Shown here piece after piece: positions 1 through 8,089 of a stretch of DNA of 64,000 nt (its first letter is position 1; every line of letters starts with the position of its first letter). The translations under genes were made by a program, and so were the position numbers. The notes beneath the pieces were generated by a model, which searched no databases, was not told where the DNA came from, and worked only from the letters and a program-made list of their open reading frames with translations. This DNA comes from Scandinavium sp036495715 (GTDB taxonomy: Bacteria > Pseudomonadota > Gammaproteobacteria > Enterobacterales > Enterobacteriaceae): positions 39,458 to 103,457 of the forward strand of contig DASXML010000017.1 of the NCBI GenBank assembly GCA_036495715.1, in the 5' to 3' direction.

Positions 1-1709
1 TGCAAAGCAGACATACCGTCGTCAATCGCAATACGTTCTTCATGGCTCAGCAGCGCAGCATCGGCAGCCAGCGCGCCGTGCAGACTTTCGAGCACACGTG
101 CGGCTTCAACTTTCTGCTCAGCGAGCATACGCGCCTGCACGTCATGTTCAGCGAAACTCATTGAGTCCTTAATCATTGAAGCGATTTCGTTATCGCTCAG
201 ACCATAGGACGGTTTCACCTGAATAGACGATTCCACACCGGTGGATTTTTCCATCGCCGTGACGCTCAACAAACCGTCGGCATCAACCTGGAAAGTCACT
301 CGAATATGCGCGCCGCCCGCAGGCATCGCCGGGATCCCACGCAGCGCAAAACGCGCCAGAGAACGGCAGTCCTGCACCAGCTCGCGTTCGCCCTGCATCA
401 CGTGGATGGACATCGCGGTCTGACCGTCTTTAAAGGTGGTGAACTCCTGCGCACGCGCCACCGGAATGGTGGTATTGCGCGGGATAACTTTCTCCACCAG
501 GCCGCCCATGGTCTCGAGGCCGAGCGACAACGGAATGACATCAAGCAGCAGCATTTCGCTGTCAGGCTTGTTGCCGACCAGAATATCGGCTTGAATCGCA
601 GCGCCAATGGCGACCACTTTGTCAGGGTCAATAGAGGTCAGCGGCGTGCGGTCGAAAAATTCACCGACGCGTTCACGCACCAATGGCACGCGGGTTGAAC
701 CGCCGACCATCACCACGTCTTTCACTTCTTCGGCTTCAACGCCCGCATCTTTCAGCGCGCGACGGCAGGCCAGTAAGGTGCGTTTAACGAGGGCAGAAAT
801 CAGTTCATTGAACTGCTCACGGGTGATGTCACCCTGCCAGCCAGCAACATTCACACCAACGCTGTCGGCATCGCTGAGCGCAATTTTGGCGGCGATAGCG
901 GCGTCTAACAATTCACGCTGTAAGCGGTTGTCGCTGCGATCGCTGATACCCGCCTGTTCGCGGATAAAATCAGCCAGCAGGTGATCGAAGTCGTCGCCGC
1001 CGAGCGCAGAATCGCCGCCGGTCGCCAGCACTTCAAACACGCCACGGCTAAGGCGCAAAATAGAAATATCAAACGTCCCGCCGCCGAGATCGTAAACCGC
1101 AATCACGCCTTCCTGACCGGAGTCCAGACCGTAAGCGATCGCGGCTGCCGTTGGCTCATTGAGCAAACGCAGCACATGCAGGCCCGCCAGACGCGCTGCG
1201 TCTTTGGTGCCCTGACGTTGTGCATCGTCAAAATAAGCCGGAACGGTGATCACCACGCCATCAAGCTCCCCTTCCAACGCTTCACGCGCGCGGGTTGCCA
1301 GGGCTTTGAGGATATCAGCGGAAATACGAATAGGGTTCAGCAGACCGGCGTTCGTCGCCAGCATCGGCAGACCGTTTTCACTGGCCTGTAAATGATAAGG
1401 CAGATGCGGGTAGCGCGCCTGCACGTCGGCAAGCGAACGGCCCATCAGACGTTTAACGGAACTGATGGTGTTGACCGGATCCAGCGCGGCGTTAGTGCGG
1501 GCGTCGTAGCCCACGTCATGCCCCTGCGCCTGATAATGCACCACGGACGGCAAAAGATGACGGCCCTGATGATCGGCCAGCGTTTCAGCCTGACCGCTAC
1601 GCACGGTAGCGACCAGAGAATTGGTGGTGCCTAAGTCGATGCCCGCCGCCAGACGACGCTGGTGCGGCGCGGCACTCAGGCCAGGCTCACTGATTTGTAA
1701 TAAGGCCAT
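1..1709 (-). CDS. hscA: Fe-S cluster assembly Hsp70 chaperone HscA (3' end outside window)
   Basis: A specialised Hsp70 ATPase that, with HscB, binds the LPPVK loop of IscU and drives transfer of the assembled [2Fe-2S] cluster to acceptor proteins in the cytoplasm. The frame is open from the ATG at 1709 to the window edge, giving 569 residues of a protein that is about 616 residues in E. coli, so the C-terminal lid is missing here only because the window ends. The ATPase part shows the Hsp70 signature GIDLGTTNSLVATV near residue 23, the phosphate motif DLGGGTFDISIL, and VVMVGGSTRVPLVRE. Last visible gene of the isc operon; fdx and iscX should follow outside the window. A 138-bp gap holding an ERIC element separates it from hscB. 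The ribosome site GGAAG lies ten bases before the start. Confidence 0.97.
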   Translation of the reverse strand, partial: MALLQISEPGLSAAPHQRRLAAGIDLGTTNSLVATVRSGQAETLADHQGRHLLPSVVHYQAQGHDVGYDARTNAALDPVNTISSVKRLMGRSLADVQARYPHLPYHLQASENGLPMLATNAGLLNPIRISADILKALATRAREALEGELDGVVITVPAYFDDAQRQGTKDAARLAGLHVLRLLNEPTAAAIAYGLDSGQEGVIAVYDLGGGTFDISILRLSRGVFEVLATGGDSALGGDDFDHLLADFIREQAGISDRSDNRLQRELLDAAIAAKIALSDADSVGVNVAGWQGDITREQFNELISALVKRTLLACRRALKDAGVEAEEVKDVVMVGGSTRVPLVRERVGEFFDRTPLTSIDPDKVVAIGAAIQADILVGNKPDSEMLLLDVIPLSLGLETMGGLVEKVIPRNTTIPVARAQEFTTFKDGQTAMSIHVMQGERELVQDCRSLARFALRGIPAMPAGGAHIRVTFQVDADGLLSVTAMEKSTGVESSIQVKPSYGLSDNEIASMIKDSMSFAEHDVQARMLAEQKVEAARVLESLHGALAADAALLSHEERIAIDDGMSAL

Positions 1710-1738
1710 AGTAATTACGCTTCCAAAATCAATTACTC

Positions 1739-1850
1739 GTCATCATTCATGCCGCAACCGCGTTGACTTCCTCGCTCCCCCCAGTCACTTACATCTGTAA
1801 ATTCCTGGAGAGTCGCTGCGTTGCCGCCTTGTTGCAACCCGAATGATTTA
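1739..1850. repeat. ERIC element between hscB and hscA
   Basis: The stretch carries the palindromic ERIC core on the minus strand (GTAAGTGACTGGGG at 1779-1792, paired with the imperfect CCAGGAATTTAC half at 1796-1807), with the typical flanks: a GCCGCAACCGCGTTG-like left arm and TTGCCGCCTTGTTGCAAC towards the right. It fills most of the hscB-hscA gap and its right end touches the hscB stop codon at 1848-1850. Transcribed as part of the isc mRNA, it should fold into a long hairpin. Confidence 0.9.
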
Positions 1851-2363
1851 GAGTGAGAAGAGCTTTTCTTCGAGTTGTTCTGCTGAGCTGCGCAGTTTAT
1901 CGAGAAAACGCAGTTTGCGCACGGTATCCGCCGCCGCGTCCCACGTTTCATTATCGAGTTCCGCCACCATCTGTTGATGGCGCGTGTCGAACATGCCTTT
2001 CACCCGCTTCATAAAGGCTTCCAGACGACGGCTGTCTTTGGCGCGGTCAATCTCATCCAGTTCTTCGCGCAGCTCCAGCTGTTCCATCAAAAACGCCGTA
2101 TCGCGCACCGTATGCTGTTCGCTGGTAAGGTCAAAGCCGTGCAAGGAGAGCAAATATTCCGCGCGGGTCAGCGGATTACGCAGCGTTTGCCAGGCCTGAT
2201 TAATGGTTGCGGATTGCTGCACCGCAGCGAGCTGGTCGGCAGAAGAGTGACGGGCGAATTTGTCCGGATGGAACTGACGCTGTAAATCCTGAAAGCGCGT
2301 GACAAGCTGCTGGCTATCAAGGTGATATGAGGCAGGCAAGCCAAAGAGAGTGAAGTAGTCCAT
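1848..2363 (-). CDS. hscB: Fe-S assembly J-type co-chaperone HscB
   Basis: The J-domain partner of HscA (Hsc20). It binds IscU, brings it to HscA and stimulates ATP hydrolysis. The 171-residue product has the same length as E. coli HscB: an N-terminal J domain with the HPD tripeptide near residue 32 (QRQFHPDKFARHS) and a C-terminal three-helix IscU-binding domain. I chose the internal ATG at 2363 (MDYFTLFGLP) because family members begin there; an upstream in-frame ATG at 2405 would add 14 unrelated residues. It lies between iscA and hscA in the operon. Its stop codon coincides with the end of an ERIC element, so the last one or two residues may have been remodelled by that insertion. Confidence 0.96.
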   Translation of the reverse strand: MDYFTLFGLPASYHLDSQQLVTRFQDLQRQFHPDKFARHSSADQLAAVQQSATINQAWQTLRNPLTRAEYLLSLHGFDLTSEQHTVRDTAFLMEQLELREELDEIDRAKDSRRLEAFMKRVKGMFDTRHQQMVAELDNETWDAAADTVRKLRFLDKLRSSAEQLEEKLFSL

Positions 2364-2427
2364 AGCTATCTCTGAAAAAGCAAACCCCACAGGCGACTGA
2401 GCCACCGTGGGGTTATCTTACGCGTGA

Positions 2428-2751
2428 TTAAACGTGGAAGCTTTCGCCGCAACCGCACTCGTCTTTAACGTTCGGGTTGGTGAATTTAAACCCTTCGTTA
2501 AGGCCTTCTTTCACGAAGTCCAGCTCGGTGCCGTTGAGAAACTGCAGGCTTTTGCCATCGACCACAACCTTCACGCCTTTGTCTTCAAATACCGTGTCTT
2601 CGGCGTTTGGTTCATCGACAAATTCCAGCACGTAGGCCATGCCAGAGCAACCGGAAGTTCGCACGCCCAGACGCAAGCCGAAGCCTTTGCCACGGTTGGA
2701 CAGGAAGGAACTTACTCGCGCGGCAGCGCTGTCGCTAAGGGTAATCGACAT
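2428..2751 (-). CDS. iscA: A-type iron-sulfur carrier IscA
   Basis: A 107-residue A-type carrier that binds iron or Fe-S clusters and delivers [4Fe-4S] clusters to target enzymes. The three ligands of the family are present: Cys35 in TSGCSGMAYVLE and Cys99/Cys101 in the tail DECGCGESFHV. The start MSITLSDSAA at 2751 matches the family length; four codons further upstream (2763) is another possible ATG that overlaps the end of the iscU spacer. It is the third gene after iscR, with iscU 15 bases upstream and hscB 64 bases downstream. It is read on the polycistronic isc mRNA. Confidence 0.97.
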   Translation of the reverse strand: MSITLSDSAAARVSSFLSNRGKGFGLRLGVRTSGCSGMAYVLEFVDEPNAEDTVFEDKGVKVVVDGKSLQFLNGTELDFVKEGLNEGFKFTNPNVKDECGCGESFHV

Positions 2752-2766
2752 ACTAGACCTCAATTC

Positions 2767-3153
2767 TTATTTTGCTTCACGTTTGCTTTTATAGTCCGCA
2801 ATGGCGGCTTTGATCGCGTCTTCTGCCAGGATAGAACAGTGAATTTTCACCGGTGGCAGTTCGAGTTCTTCGGCAATATCGGTGTTCTTGATAGCCTGTG
2901 CTTCGTCCAGGGATTTCCCCTTCACCCACTCGGTCACAAGCGAGCTGGATGCGATAGCAGAACCGCAGCCGTAGGTCTTGAAGCGCGCGTCTTCAATGAT
3001 ACCTTCATTGTTGACTTTAATCTGCAACTTCATCACATCGCCGCAGGCCGGTGCGCCGACCATGCCGCTGCCGACGCTGTCGTCGCTGTTGTCAAACGAG
3101 CCGACGTTGCGTGGATTCTCGTAATGATCGATAACTTTTTCGCTGTAAGCCAT
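2767..3153 (-). CDS. iscU: Fe-S cluster assembly scaffold IscU
   Basis: The 128-residue scaffold on which IscS-derived sulfur and iron are assembled into [2Fe-2S] clusters. All functional residues are visible: Cys37 (GAPACGDVMKL), Asp39, Cys63 (YGCGSAIASS), Cys106 (IHCSILAED), and the HscA recognition loop LPPVK at 99-103. Length is identical to E. coli IscU. The gene begins 26 bases after iscS, with a strong AAGGAGAAT ribosome site upstream of 3153, and is followed at once by iscA, the standard isc order. Confidence 0.98.
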   Translation of the reverse strand: MAYSEKVIDHYENPRNVGSFDNSDDSVGSGMVGAPACGDVMKLQIKVNNEGIIEDARFKTYGCGSAIASSSLVTEWVKGKSLDEAQAIKNTDIAEELELPPVKIHCSILAEDAIKAAIADYKSKREAK

Positions 3154-3179
3154 GATGAATTCTCCTTATTGGGTACCGA

Positions 3180-4394
3180 TTAGTGATGCGACCATTCGAT
3201 GCTGTTGATATCCACGCCCTGTTTGAACATGTCCCACAGTGGGGAGAGTTCACGCAGACGACCGATGGATTTCTGGACCAGTGCGATGGTGTAGTCAATC
3301 TCTTCTTCGGTAGTAAAACGACCTAAAGAGAAACGGATGGAGCTGTGTGCCAGTTCGTCAGTCATGCCCAGTGCGCGCAGCACGTAGGATGGCTCGAGGC
3401 TCGCAGAAGTACAGGCAGAACCGGAAGAGACAGCCAGGTCTTTCAGCGCCATGATCAGCGACTCGCCTTCAACGTAATTAAAGCTGACGTTGAGAATGTT
3501 TGGCGCGCCCTGCTCGAGGTCACCGTTCAGATACACCTCTTCCATATCTTTCACGCCTTCCCACAGACGGTTACGCAGCTGACGCATGCGGGCCATCTCG
3601 GTTTCCATCTCTTCTTTGGCGATACGGTAAGCTTCACCCATGCCAACGATCTGATGAACAGGCAGAGTACCAGAGCGCATACCGCGCTCGTGACCGCCGC
3701 CGTGCATCTGCGCTTCGATACGAATACGCGGTTTACGACGCACGTACAGCGCACCGATACCTTTCGGGCCATAGATCTTGTGGCCAGAGAAGGACATCAG
3801 ATCCACTTTCAGCTGGCTCAGGTCGATAGGCAGTTTGCCCACGCTCTGGGTGGCGTCAACGTGGTAGATAATGCCACGCTCACGGCACAACTCACCAATC
3901 GTTGCGATGTCCTGCACCACGCCGATTTCGTTGTTCACGTGCATGATAGAAACGAGGATGGTGTCATCACGCATCGCCGCTTCAAGTTCTTTCAGGTCGA
4001 TAATACCGTTGCGCTGCGGGGCGAGGTAAGTCACTTCAAACCCTTCGCGCTCCAGCTGACGACAGGTGTCGAGAACCGCTTTGTGCTCGGTTTTGCTGGT
4101 GATGATGTGCTTGCCTTTCTTCTGATAGAAGTTGGCCGCACCTTTAATCGCCAGGTTATCGGATTCGGTTGCACCAGAGGTAAAGACGATTTCGCGTGGG
4201 TCAGCGCCGACCAGCTCTGCAATCTGATTACGGGCGATATCAACCGCCTCTTCAGCATGCCAGCCAAAACGGTGTGAACGGGAAGCCGGGTTACCAAAGT
4301 TTCCGTCCAGGGTCAGACACTGCATCATTTTCTCGGCAACACGCGGGTCCACCGGCGTGGTTGCGGAGTAGTCGAGATAAATCGGTAATTTCAT
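3180..4394 (-). CDS. iscS: Cysteine desulfurase IscS
   Basis: A PLP enzyme that converts cysteine to alanine and passes persulfide sulfur to IscU, TusA, ThiI and other acceptors for Fe-S clusters, thiolated tRNA and thiamine. The 404-residue product keeps the PLP lysine Lys206 (SFSGHKIYGPKG), His104 (SKTEHKAVLDT) and the mobile catalytic Cys328 within SSGSACTSASLEP. The start MKLPIYLDYS at 4394 is the family start; an in-frame ATG nine codons upstream is not supported by homology. Between iscR and iscS lies a long 238-bp leader containing an ERIC element. In E. coli, RyhB small RNA acts in this interval; I could not confirm a matching pairing site here. Confidence 0.98.
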   Translation of the reverse strand: MKLPIYLDYSATTPVDPRVAEKMMQCLTLDGNFGNPASRSHRFGWHAEEAVDIARNQIAELVGADPREIVFTSGATESDNLAIKGAANFYQKKGKHIITSKTEHKAVLDTCRQLEREGFEVTYLAPQRNGIIDLKELEAAMRDDTILVSIMHVNNEIGVVQDIATIGELCRERGIIYHVDATQSVGKLPIDLSQLKVDLMSFSGHKIYGPKGIGALYVRRKPRIRIEAQMHGGGHERGMRSGTLPVHQIVGMGEAYRIAKEEMETEMARMRQLRNRLWEGVKDMEEVYLNGDLEQGAPNILNVSFNYVEGESLIMALKDLAVSSGSACTSASLEPSYVLRALGMTDELAHSSIRFSLGRFTTEEEIDYTIALVQKSIGRLRELSPLWDMFKQGVDINSIEWSHH

Positions 4395-4509
4395 TGCTCT
4401 TAAACTCCGTACATCACTCAATGCAATGAACCAGGCAACCGGCTGGATGTACGACCGTGTTGACGGGGCGTAATGCCCCGGCCTGATTCTGAAATCTTTA
4501 TATTTTTAG

Positions 4510-4627
4510 CCTAAATAGTTCGTGTTGCAGCAAGGCGGCAAACTTGAGAGTCCCCAGGAGCTTACATTAAGTAAGTGACTGGGGCGAGCAAGTGCGACCA
4601 ACGCAGTTGCAGCGCGAAATATAACGG
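4510..4627. repeat. ERIC element between iscR and iscS
   Basis: The ERIC core is nearly exact on the plus strand: GTCCCCAGGAGCTTACAT followed by TAAGTAAGTGACTGGGGCGAGC (about 4550-4590), flanked by GTTGCAGCAAGGCGGCAA and by a GACCAACGCAGTTGCAGC right arm. It lies entirely in the iscR-iscS gap, ending five bases before the iscR stop codon, and is inverted relative to the ERIC copy between hscB and hscA. Confidence 0.93.
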
Positions 4628-4632
4628 GCAAA

Positions 4633-5124
4633 TTATGCGCGCAGTTTGACGTCGATTGCGTCTTGTCCGCGAGTACTGCGTTGGGATTCGTTCGTGTGCT
4701 GACGGTCGGAGACGTCCAGCACTTCCTGGTTATTCACCAGTTCACCCAGGGTAATGTTATTCAGGAAACCGGTCAGACGATCGCTCAGATCACGCCACAA
4801 AGCGTGAGTCAGGCATTTATCGCCGCCCTGGCAGCCGCCTTTACCCTGACAACGGGTAGCGTCTACAGATTCGTCAACGGCGCTGATCACTTCGCCAACG
4901 GCGATGCTACCGGCTTCTTTACCGAGCAGATAACCGCCACCTGGACCACGTACGCTGGACACCAGTCCATTCTTACGCAGACGGGAGAACAGCTGTTCCA
5001 GGTAGGAAAGCGAAATCCCCTGACGTTCAGAAATATCAGCCAACGGAACCGGACCCGATTCGGAGTTGAGCGCAACGTCCAGCATCGCGGTCACGGCATA
5101 ACGCCCTTTAGATGTCAGTCTCAT
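4633..5124 (-). CDS. iscR: Fe-S cluster regulator IscR
   Basis: An Rrf2-family regulator that senses Fe-S status. With a [2Fe-2S] cluster it represses the isc operon at type-1 sites; without the cluster it still controls type-2 sites such as that of suf. The 163-residue product (E. coli 162) has an N-terminal winged helix (ISLSYLEQLFSRLR recognition region) and the unusual Cys3His cluster site: Cys92, Cys98, Cys104 and His107. It is the first gene of the isc operon and two type-1 operators lie 80-130 bases upstream, so negative autoregulation is expected. Confidence 0.98.
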   Translation of the reverse strand: MRLTSKGRYAVTAMLDVALNSESGPVPLADISERQGISLSYLEQLFSRLRKNGLVSSVRGPGGGYLLGKEAGSIAVGEVISAVDESVDATRCQGKGGCQGGDKCLTHALWRDLSDRLTGFLNNITLGELVNNQEVLDVSDRQHTNESQRSTRGQDAIDVKLRA

Positions 5125-5204
5125 GTCTTACTTAACCTCAAACTCGCCCCTGCCCGGGGTTGTTATTAAAATGGTGATATCGCATAGCAGGGGGCAAGTC
5201 TGAC

Positions 5205-5229
5205 ATTCCCGACTAAAACAGTCAACTAT
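5205..5229. promoter_or_regulatory. IscR type-1 operator (proximal)
   Basis: The 25-bp stretch fits the type-1 consensus ATASYYGACTRwwwYAGTCRRSTAT with one mismatch: its core is GACTAAAACAGTC. It lies 80 bases upstream of iscR, in the position where the [2Fe-2S] form of IscR covers the isc promoter in E. coli. Confidence 0.85.
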
Positions 5230-5254
5230 TTACCTGACTGTTTTAGTCAGGTAT
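5230..5254. promoter_or_regulatory. IscR type-1 operator (distal)
   Basis: Read on the minus strand, this stretch matches the IscR type-1 consensus with the same GACTAAAACAGTC core and one mismatch at the last position. It directly abuts the proximal site with opposite orientation, so two IscR dimers can sit side by side, as at the E. coli isc promoter. Confidence 0.85.
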
Positions 5255-5291
5255 TTAACGTTACGTGCGTTCTTACTTTCGCGCGGTTTAT

Positions 5292-5322
5292 CGCCCGGTG
5301 GCGCTTCGCTAACCGGACCTAC
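5292..5322. repeat. REP-like palindrome between trmJ and iscR
   Basis: The sequence GCCCGGTGGCGCTTCGCTAA followed by CCGGACCTAC has the look of an enterobacterial REP (palindromic unit). It sits between the stop of trmJ and the isc promoter region. Confidence 0.65.
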
Positions 5323-5346
5323 AAAACCGTAACGGGCAATGGTGTC

Positions 5347-6087
5347 TTACTGCTCTTTATTCTTTTGTTCAATCGACGCCAGCATCCCGCGCAGGATGTT
5401 CAGTTCCTGGCTTTCCGGACGCGCGCGGGTGAACAAACGGCGCAGTTTATTCATCACCTGACCGGGATGGCTGGCGCGAATAAAGCCCGTTGATAACAGG
5501 GTTTGCTCAAGGTGACCGTAGAAACGTTCCAGATCGTCAACCAACGGATAAGCGATGTCTTCTTCGCTTGCCGCCTCGGCAGGTTGCTCTTTTTCCTGTG
5601 CCGCAAGCCATGCCATACGCACTTCATACGCAATTACCTGCACGGCCATCGCAAGGTTCAGCGAGCTGTAATCCGGGTTCGCGGCAATGGCGACGTGATA
5701 GTGACATTTTTGTAGCTCGTCGTTAGTCAGGCCCACACGCTCACGGCCAAACACCAGCGCGACAGGTGCCTGTGCGGCTTCACCAATGCTTTTCAGCCCA
5801 CATTCACGCGGGTCGAGCATCGGCCACGGCAGCGTGCGAGAACGCGCACTGGTGCCAACGACCAGGCTACAGCCCGCAAGTGCGTCGTCCAGCGTATCGA
5901 CGATGTGCGCGTTGCCAATCACATCACTGGCACCCGCGGCTAAAGCGATGGCCTGAGAGTCAGGTTTCACCAGCGGATTGACCAGCCAGAGGTTAGTTAA
6001 CCCCATGGTTTTCATCGCGCGGGCCACGGAGCCCATGTTGCCGGTGTGGGAAGTTTCTACCAGTACGATTCGGATATTTTGCAGCAT
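5347..6087 (-). CDS. trmJ: tRNA (cytidine/uridine-2'-O)-methyltransferase TrmJ
   Basis: A SPOUT-class enzyme that uses S-adenosylmethionine to methylate the ribose of nucleotide 32 in the anticodon loop of certain tRNAs. The 246-residue product equals E. coli TrmJ in length. The knotted SPOUT fold is seen in the N-terminal 165 residues: VLVETSHTGNMGSVARAMKT at the start (catalytic Arg region), LVFGRERVGLTNDEL and the SAM-binding PDYSSLNLAMAVQVIAYE. The C-terminal extension with a charged linker (EKEQPAEAASEED) is typical. It is transcribed divergently from suhB and lies upstream of the isc operon, as in E. coli. Confidence 0.96.
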   Translation of the reverse strand: MLQNIRIVLVETSHTGNMGSVARAMKTMGLTNLWLVNPLVKPDSQAIALAAGASDVIGNAHIVDTLDDALAGCSLVVGTSARSRTLPWPMLDPRECGLKSIGEAAQAPVALVFGRERVGLTNDELQKCHYHVAIAANPDYSSLNLAMAVQVIAYEVRMAWLAAQEKEQPAEAASEEDIAYPLVDDLERFYGHLEQTLLSTGFIRASHPGQVMNKLRRLFTRARPESQELNILRGMLASIEQKNKEQ

Positions 6088-6133
6088 TGTGAGTCTTCGG
6101 CTAAAGATTATTCACCCATATTATCATAAAGCG

Positions 6134-6162
6134 AAGACATAATCCGAATTCACTGGTATGAT
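6134..6162 (+). promoter_or_regulatory. Candidate sigma-70 promoter for suhB
   Basis: AAGACA at 6134-6139 and TATGAT at 6157-6162 are 17 bases apart, in the divergent trmJ-suhB gap, about 45 bases upstream of the suhB start. The -10 is good, the -35 moderate; assignment is by motif only. Confidence 0.45.
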
Positions 6163-6206
6163 ATGCGCCGTTTTTCCCGTTCTTTAACATCCAGTGAGAG
6201 TGACCG

Positions 6207-7013
6207 ATGCAACATCCTATGTTGACCATCGCCGTGCGTGCAGCGCGCAAGGCGGGTAATGTGATTGCCAAACACTACGAGATGCCAGATTCCGTAGAAA
6301 CCACCCAGAAAGGCAGCAATGATTTCGTGACTAACGTCGATAAAGCCGCCGAAGCGATGATTATCGAAACGATCCGCAAATCTTACCCGCAACATACCAT
6401 TATCGCCGAAGAATCAGGCGAACTGGCAGGCGAAGATCAGGATGTTCAATGGGTTATCGATCCACTGGATGGCACCACCAACTTCGTTAAACGTCTTCCT
6501 CATTTCTCTGTATCCATCGCCGTGCGCATTAAAGGCCGTACTGAAGTGGCCGTGGTTTACGATCCAATGCGTAACGAACTGTTCACCGCGACCCGTGGTC
6601 AGGGTGCACAGCTGAACGGCTTCCGTCTGCGCGGCGCTATCGCTCGTGACCTGGATGGCACCATTCTGGCCACCGGCTTCCCGTTCAAAGCGAAGCAACA
6701 CGCTCCAGCTTATATGAATATTCTGGGCAAGCTGTTTACCGAATGCGCTGACTTCCGTCGCATGGGTTCTGCTGCACTGGATCTGTGCTACGTCGCTGCG
6801 GGTCGCGTTGACGGTTACTTCGAACTGGGCCTCAAGCCGTGGGATTTCGCTGCGGGTGAACTGATTGCTCGTGAAGCGGGTGCGCTGGTTTGCGATTTCA
6901 CCGGCGGTCACAACTACATGACGACCGGTAACATCGTCGCAGGTAACCCACGCATTGTTAAAGCGATGCTGGCGAACATGCGTGATGAACTGAGCGAAGC
7001 GCTGAAGCGCTAA
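6207..7013 (+). CDS. suhB: Inositol-1-monophosphatase / rRNA antitermination factor SuhB
   Basis: A Mg-dependent phosphatase of the inositol monophosphatase family. In E. coli its more important role is as a member of the Nus antitermination complex that supports rRNA synthesis and folding. The 268-residue product (E. coli 267) contains the metal ligands Glu68 (IIAEES), Asp85 and Asp88 (WVIDPLDGTTNF), and the second family signature LKPWDFAAGELIAREAG near residue 212. The start ATG at 6207 is preceded by AGTGAGAGTG. It is a single-gene unit followed by a REP-like hairpin. Confidence 0.97.
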   Translation: MQHPMLTIAVRAARKAGNVIAKHYEMPDSVETTQKGSNDFVTNVDKAAEAMIIETIRKSYPQHTIIAEESGELAGEDQDVQWVIDPLDGTTNFVKRLPHFSVSIAVRIKGRTEVAVVYDPMRNELFTATRGQGAQLNGFRLRGAIARDLDGTILATGFPFKAKQHAPAYMNILGKLFTECADFRRMGSAALDLCYVAAGRVDGYFELGLKPWDFAAGELIAREAGALVCDFTGGHNYMTTGNIVAGNPRIVKAMLANMRDELSEALKR

Positions 7014-7025
7014 GTTAAGCTGTGG

Positions 7026-7052
7026 TGCCCGGCAAAGCTTGCCGGGCCTACG
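7026..7052. repeat. REP-like palindrome downstream of suhB
   Basis: An inverted repeat GCCCGGCAA/TTGCCGGGC (7027-7035 and 7039-7047) followed by CTACG, of the REP type. It lies between suhB and the end of the convergent Ni/Co transporter gene and could also act in transcript termination or stability. Confidence 0.6.
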
Positions 7053-7108
7053 ATGTTACAGGCGATTCTACGGGCCTACAACACAAGCGATAGCGCCATC
7101 AGGCGGAA

Positions 7109-8089
7109 TTAAAAGGGTCTTAATCCCCTGCCCTCCGGCACCGCACTCAACCACATCACCACCGCTGCCACCACCAACACAGCACCACCGGCAAATGCCA
7201 GCGTCGTCCAGCCAATTTGTCGCCACATCACCGGCGCGCGATTACCGCTCAAGCGCACGGCAAGTTGACGAAAACTGTGCACCAGCAGCGCCAGTGAAGA
7301 AATGGTTATCGAGGTTCCCGCCGCCATTGCCAACGCCGACGCCACGCCCCAGCTAAACACGCCAATCACCTTACTGAACAGCAGCACCATGATCGCCCCG
7401 GAACAGGGCCGCATCCCCATCGACAGTACAATCACCAGCCTCGCCCGCCCGTCATTTCCGCTTTCCATTTGTTTGGGATCGGGCAGATGCCGATGCCCAC
7501 AGCCGCAATTAGCATGATGTTCATGATGAGGCGTAAAAGCGGTAAACGTCGGCTTACGTAAAATCTGCCGCAGCTTTTTCACTGCGCGCCAGCACAGCAA
7601 TAACCCCAATACCCCGACCAGCGCGTAACTGCCCTTTTCCAGCCAGAAATTACTGAGATGCAGCGAGCGAGCGGGCAACGCCAGTATCGTCAGCACAACA
7701 ACAACCAACCCAATCGCCACTAATCCTTGTAATAAAGAAGCGGCCAGCGTCAGACCCATGCTTGATTTGAGTTTTGACGGATGCGTCGCAAGCCAGGTGG
7801 TGATCACGACTTTGCCGTGGCCTGGCCCCAGCGCGTGCAGCACGCCGTAGATAAAACTGAATGCCAGCAGTGAACCGCCCGCTTTGGACGGATTTTCTGC
7901 CACCGCCTGCAACAGGCCGCTTAATTGTTGATTCAGCTCCCGTTGCCAAATGATGCTTTTCAGCAGCACCTGCGGCCAGGCGTGCCACAGCCAGACGCCA
8001 CCCAAAAGCGCCAGCATCAAAAACAGCGCCAGCGGCCACAGCGATAACCAATGGCGCGAACGCGTGGTTGCAGAGAAGATTACGGACAT
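7109..8089 (-). CDS. NicO/RcnA-family nickel-cobalt type transporter
   Basis: A polytopic inner-membrane protein of the NicO family, predicted to move divalent metal ions. Of 326 residues, six or more hydrophobic helices are visible. Family motifs are HALGPGHGKVVITTWLATHP (near residue 88) and SMGMRPCSGAIMVLLF (near residue 225). Between them lies a cytoplasmic loop rich in His and Cys (HHEHHANCGCGHRH), a likely metal sensor or chelator. The start overlaps the end of the upstream DUF1007 gene by ten bases, which suggests translational coupling. E. coli K-12 has yfhR at this place instead. Whether the ion is nickel, cobalt or zinc, and whether it goes in or out, cannot be read from the sequence. 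Confidence 0.85.
   Translation of the reverse strand: MSVIFSATTRSRHWLSLWPLALFLMLALLGGVWLWHAWPQVLLKSIIWQRELNQQLSGLLQAVAENPSKAGGSLLAFSFIYGVLHALGPGHGKVVITTWLATHPSKLKSSMGLTLAASLLQGLVAIGLVVVVLTILALPARSLHLSNFWLEKGSYALVGVLGLLLCWRAVKKLRQILRKPTFTAFTPHHEHHANCGCGHRHLPDPKQMESGNDGRARLVIVLSMGMRPCSGAIMVLLFSKVIGVFSWGVASALAMAAGTSITISSLALLVHSFRQLAVRLSGNRAPVMWRQIGWTTLAFAGGAVLVVAAVVMWLSAVPEGRGLRPF

Noticed and set aside
2434..3183. 249-codon open frame antisense to iscA and iscU
   Set aside because: It crosses two genes of known function and their ribosome sites and has no features of its own.
3345..4277. 310-codon open frame antisense to iscS
   Set aside because: It is a shadow of iscS; translation shows no family resemblance.
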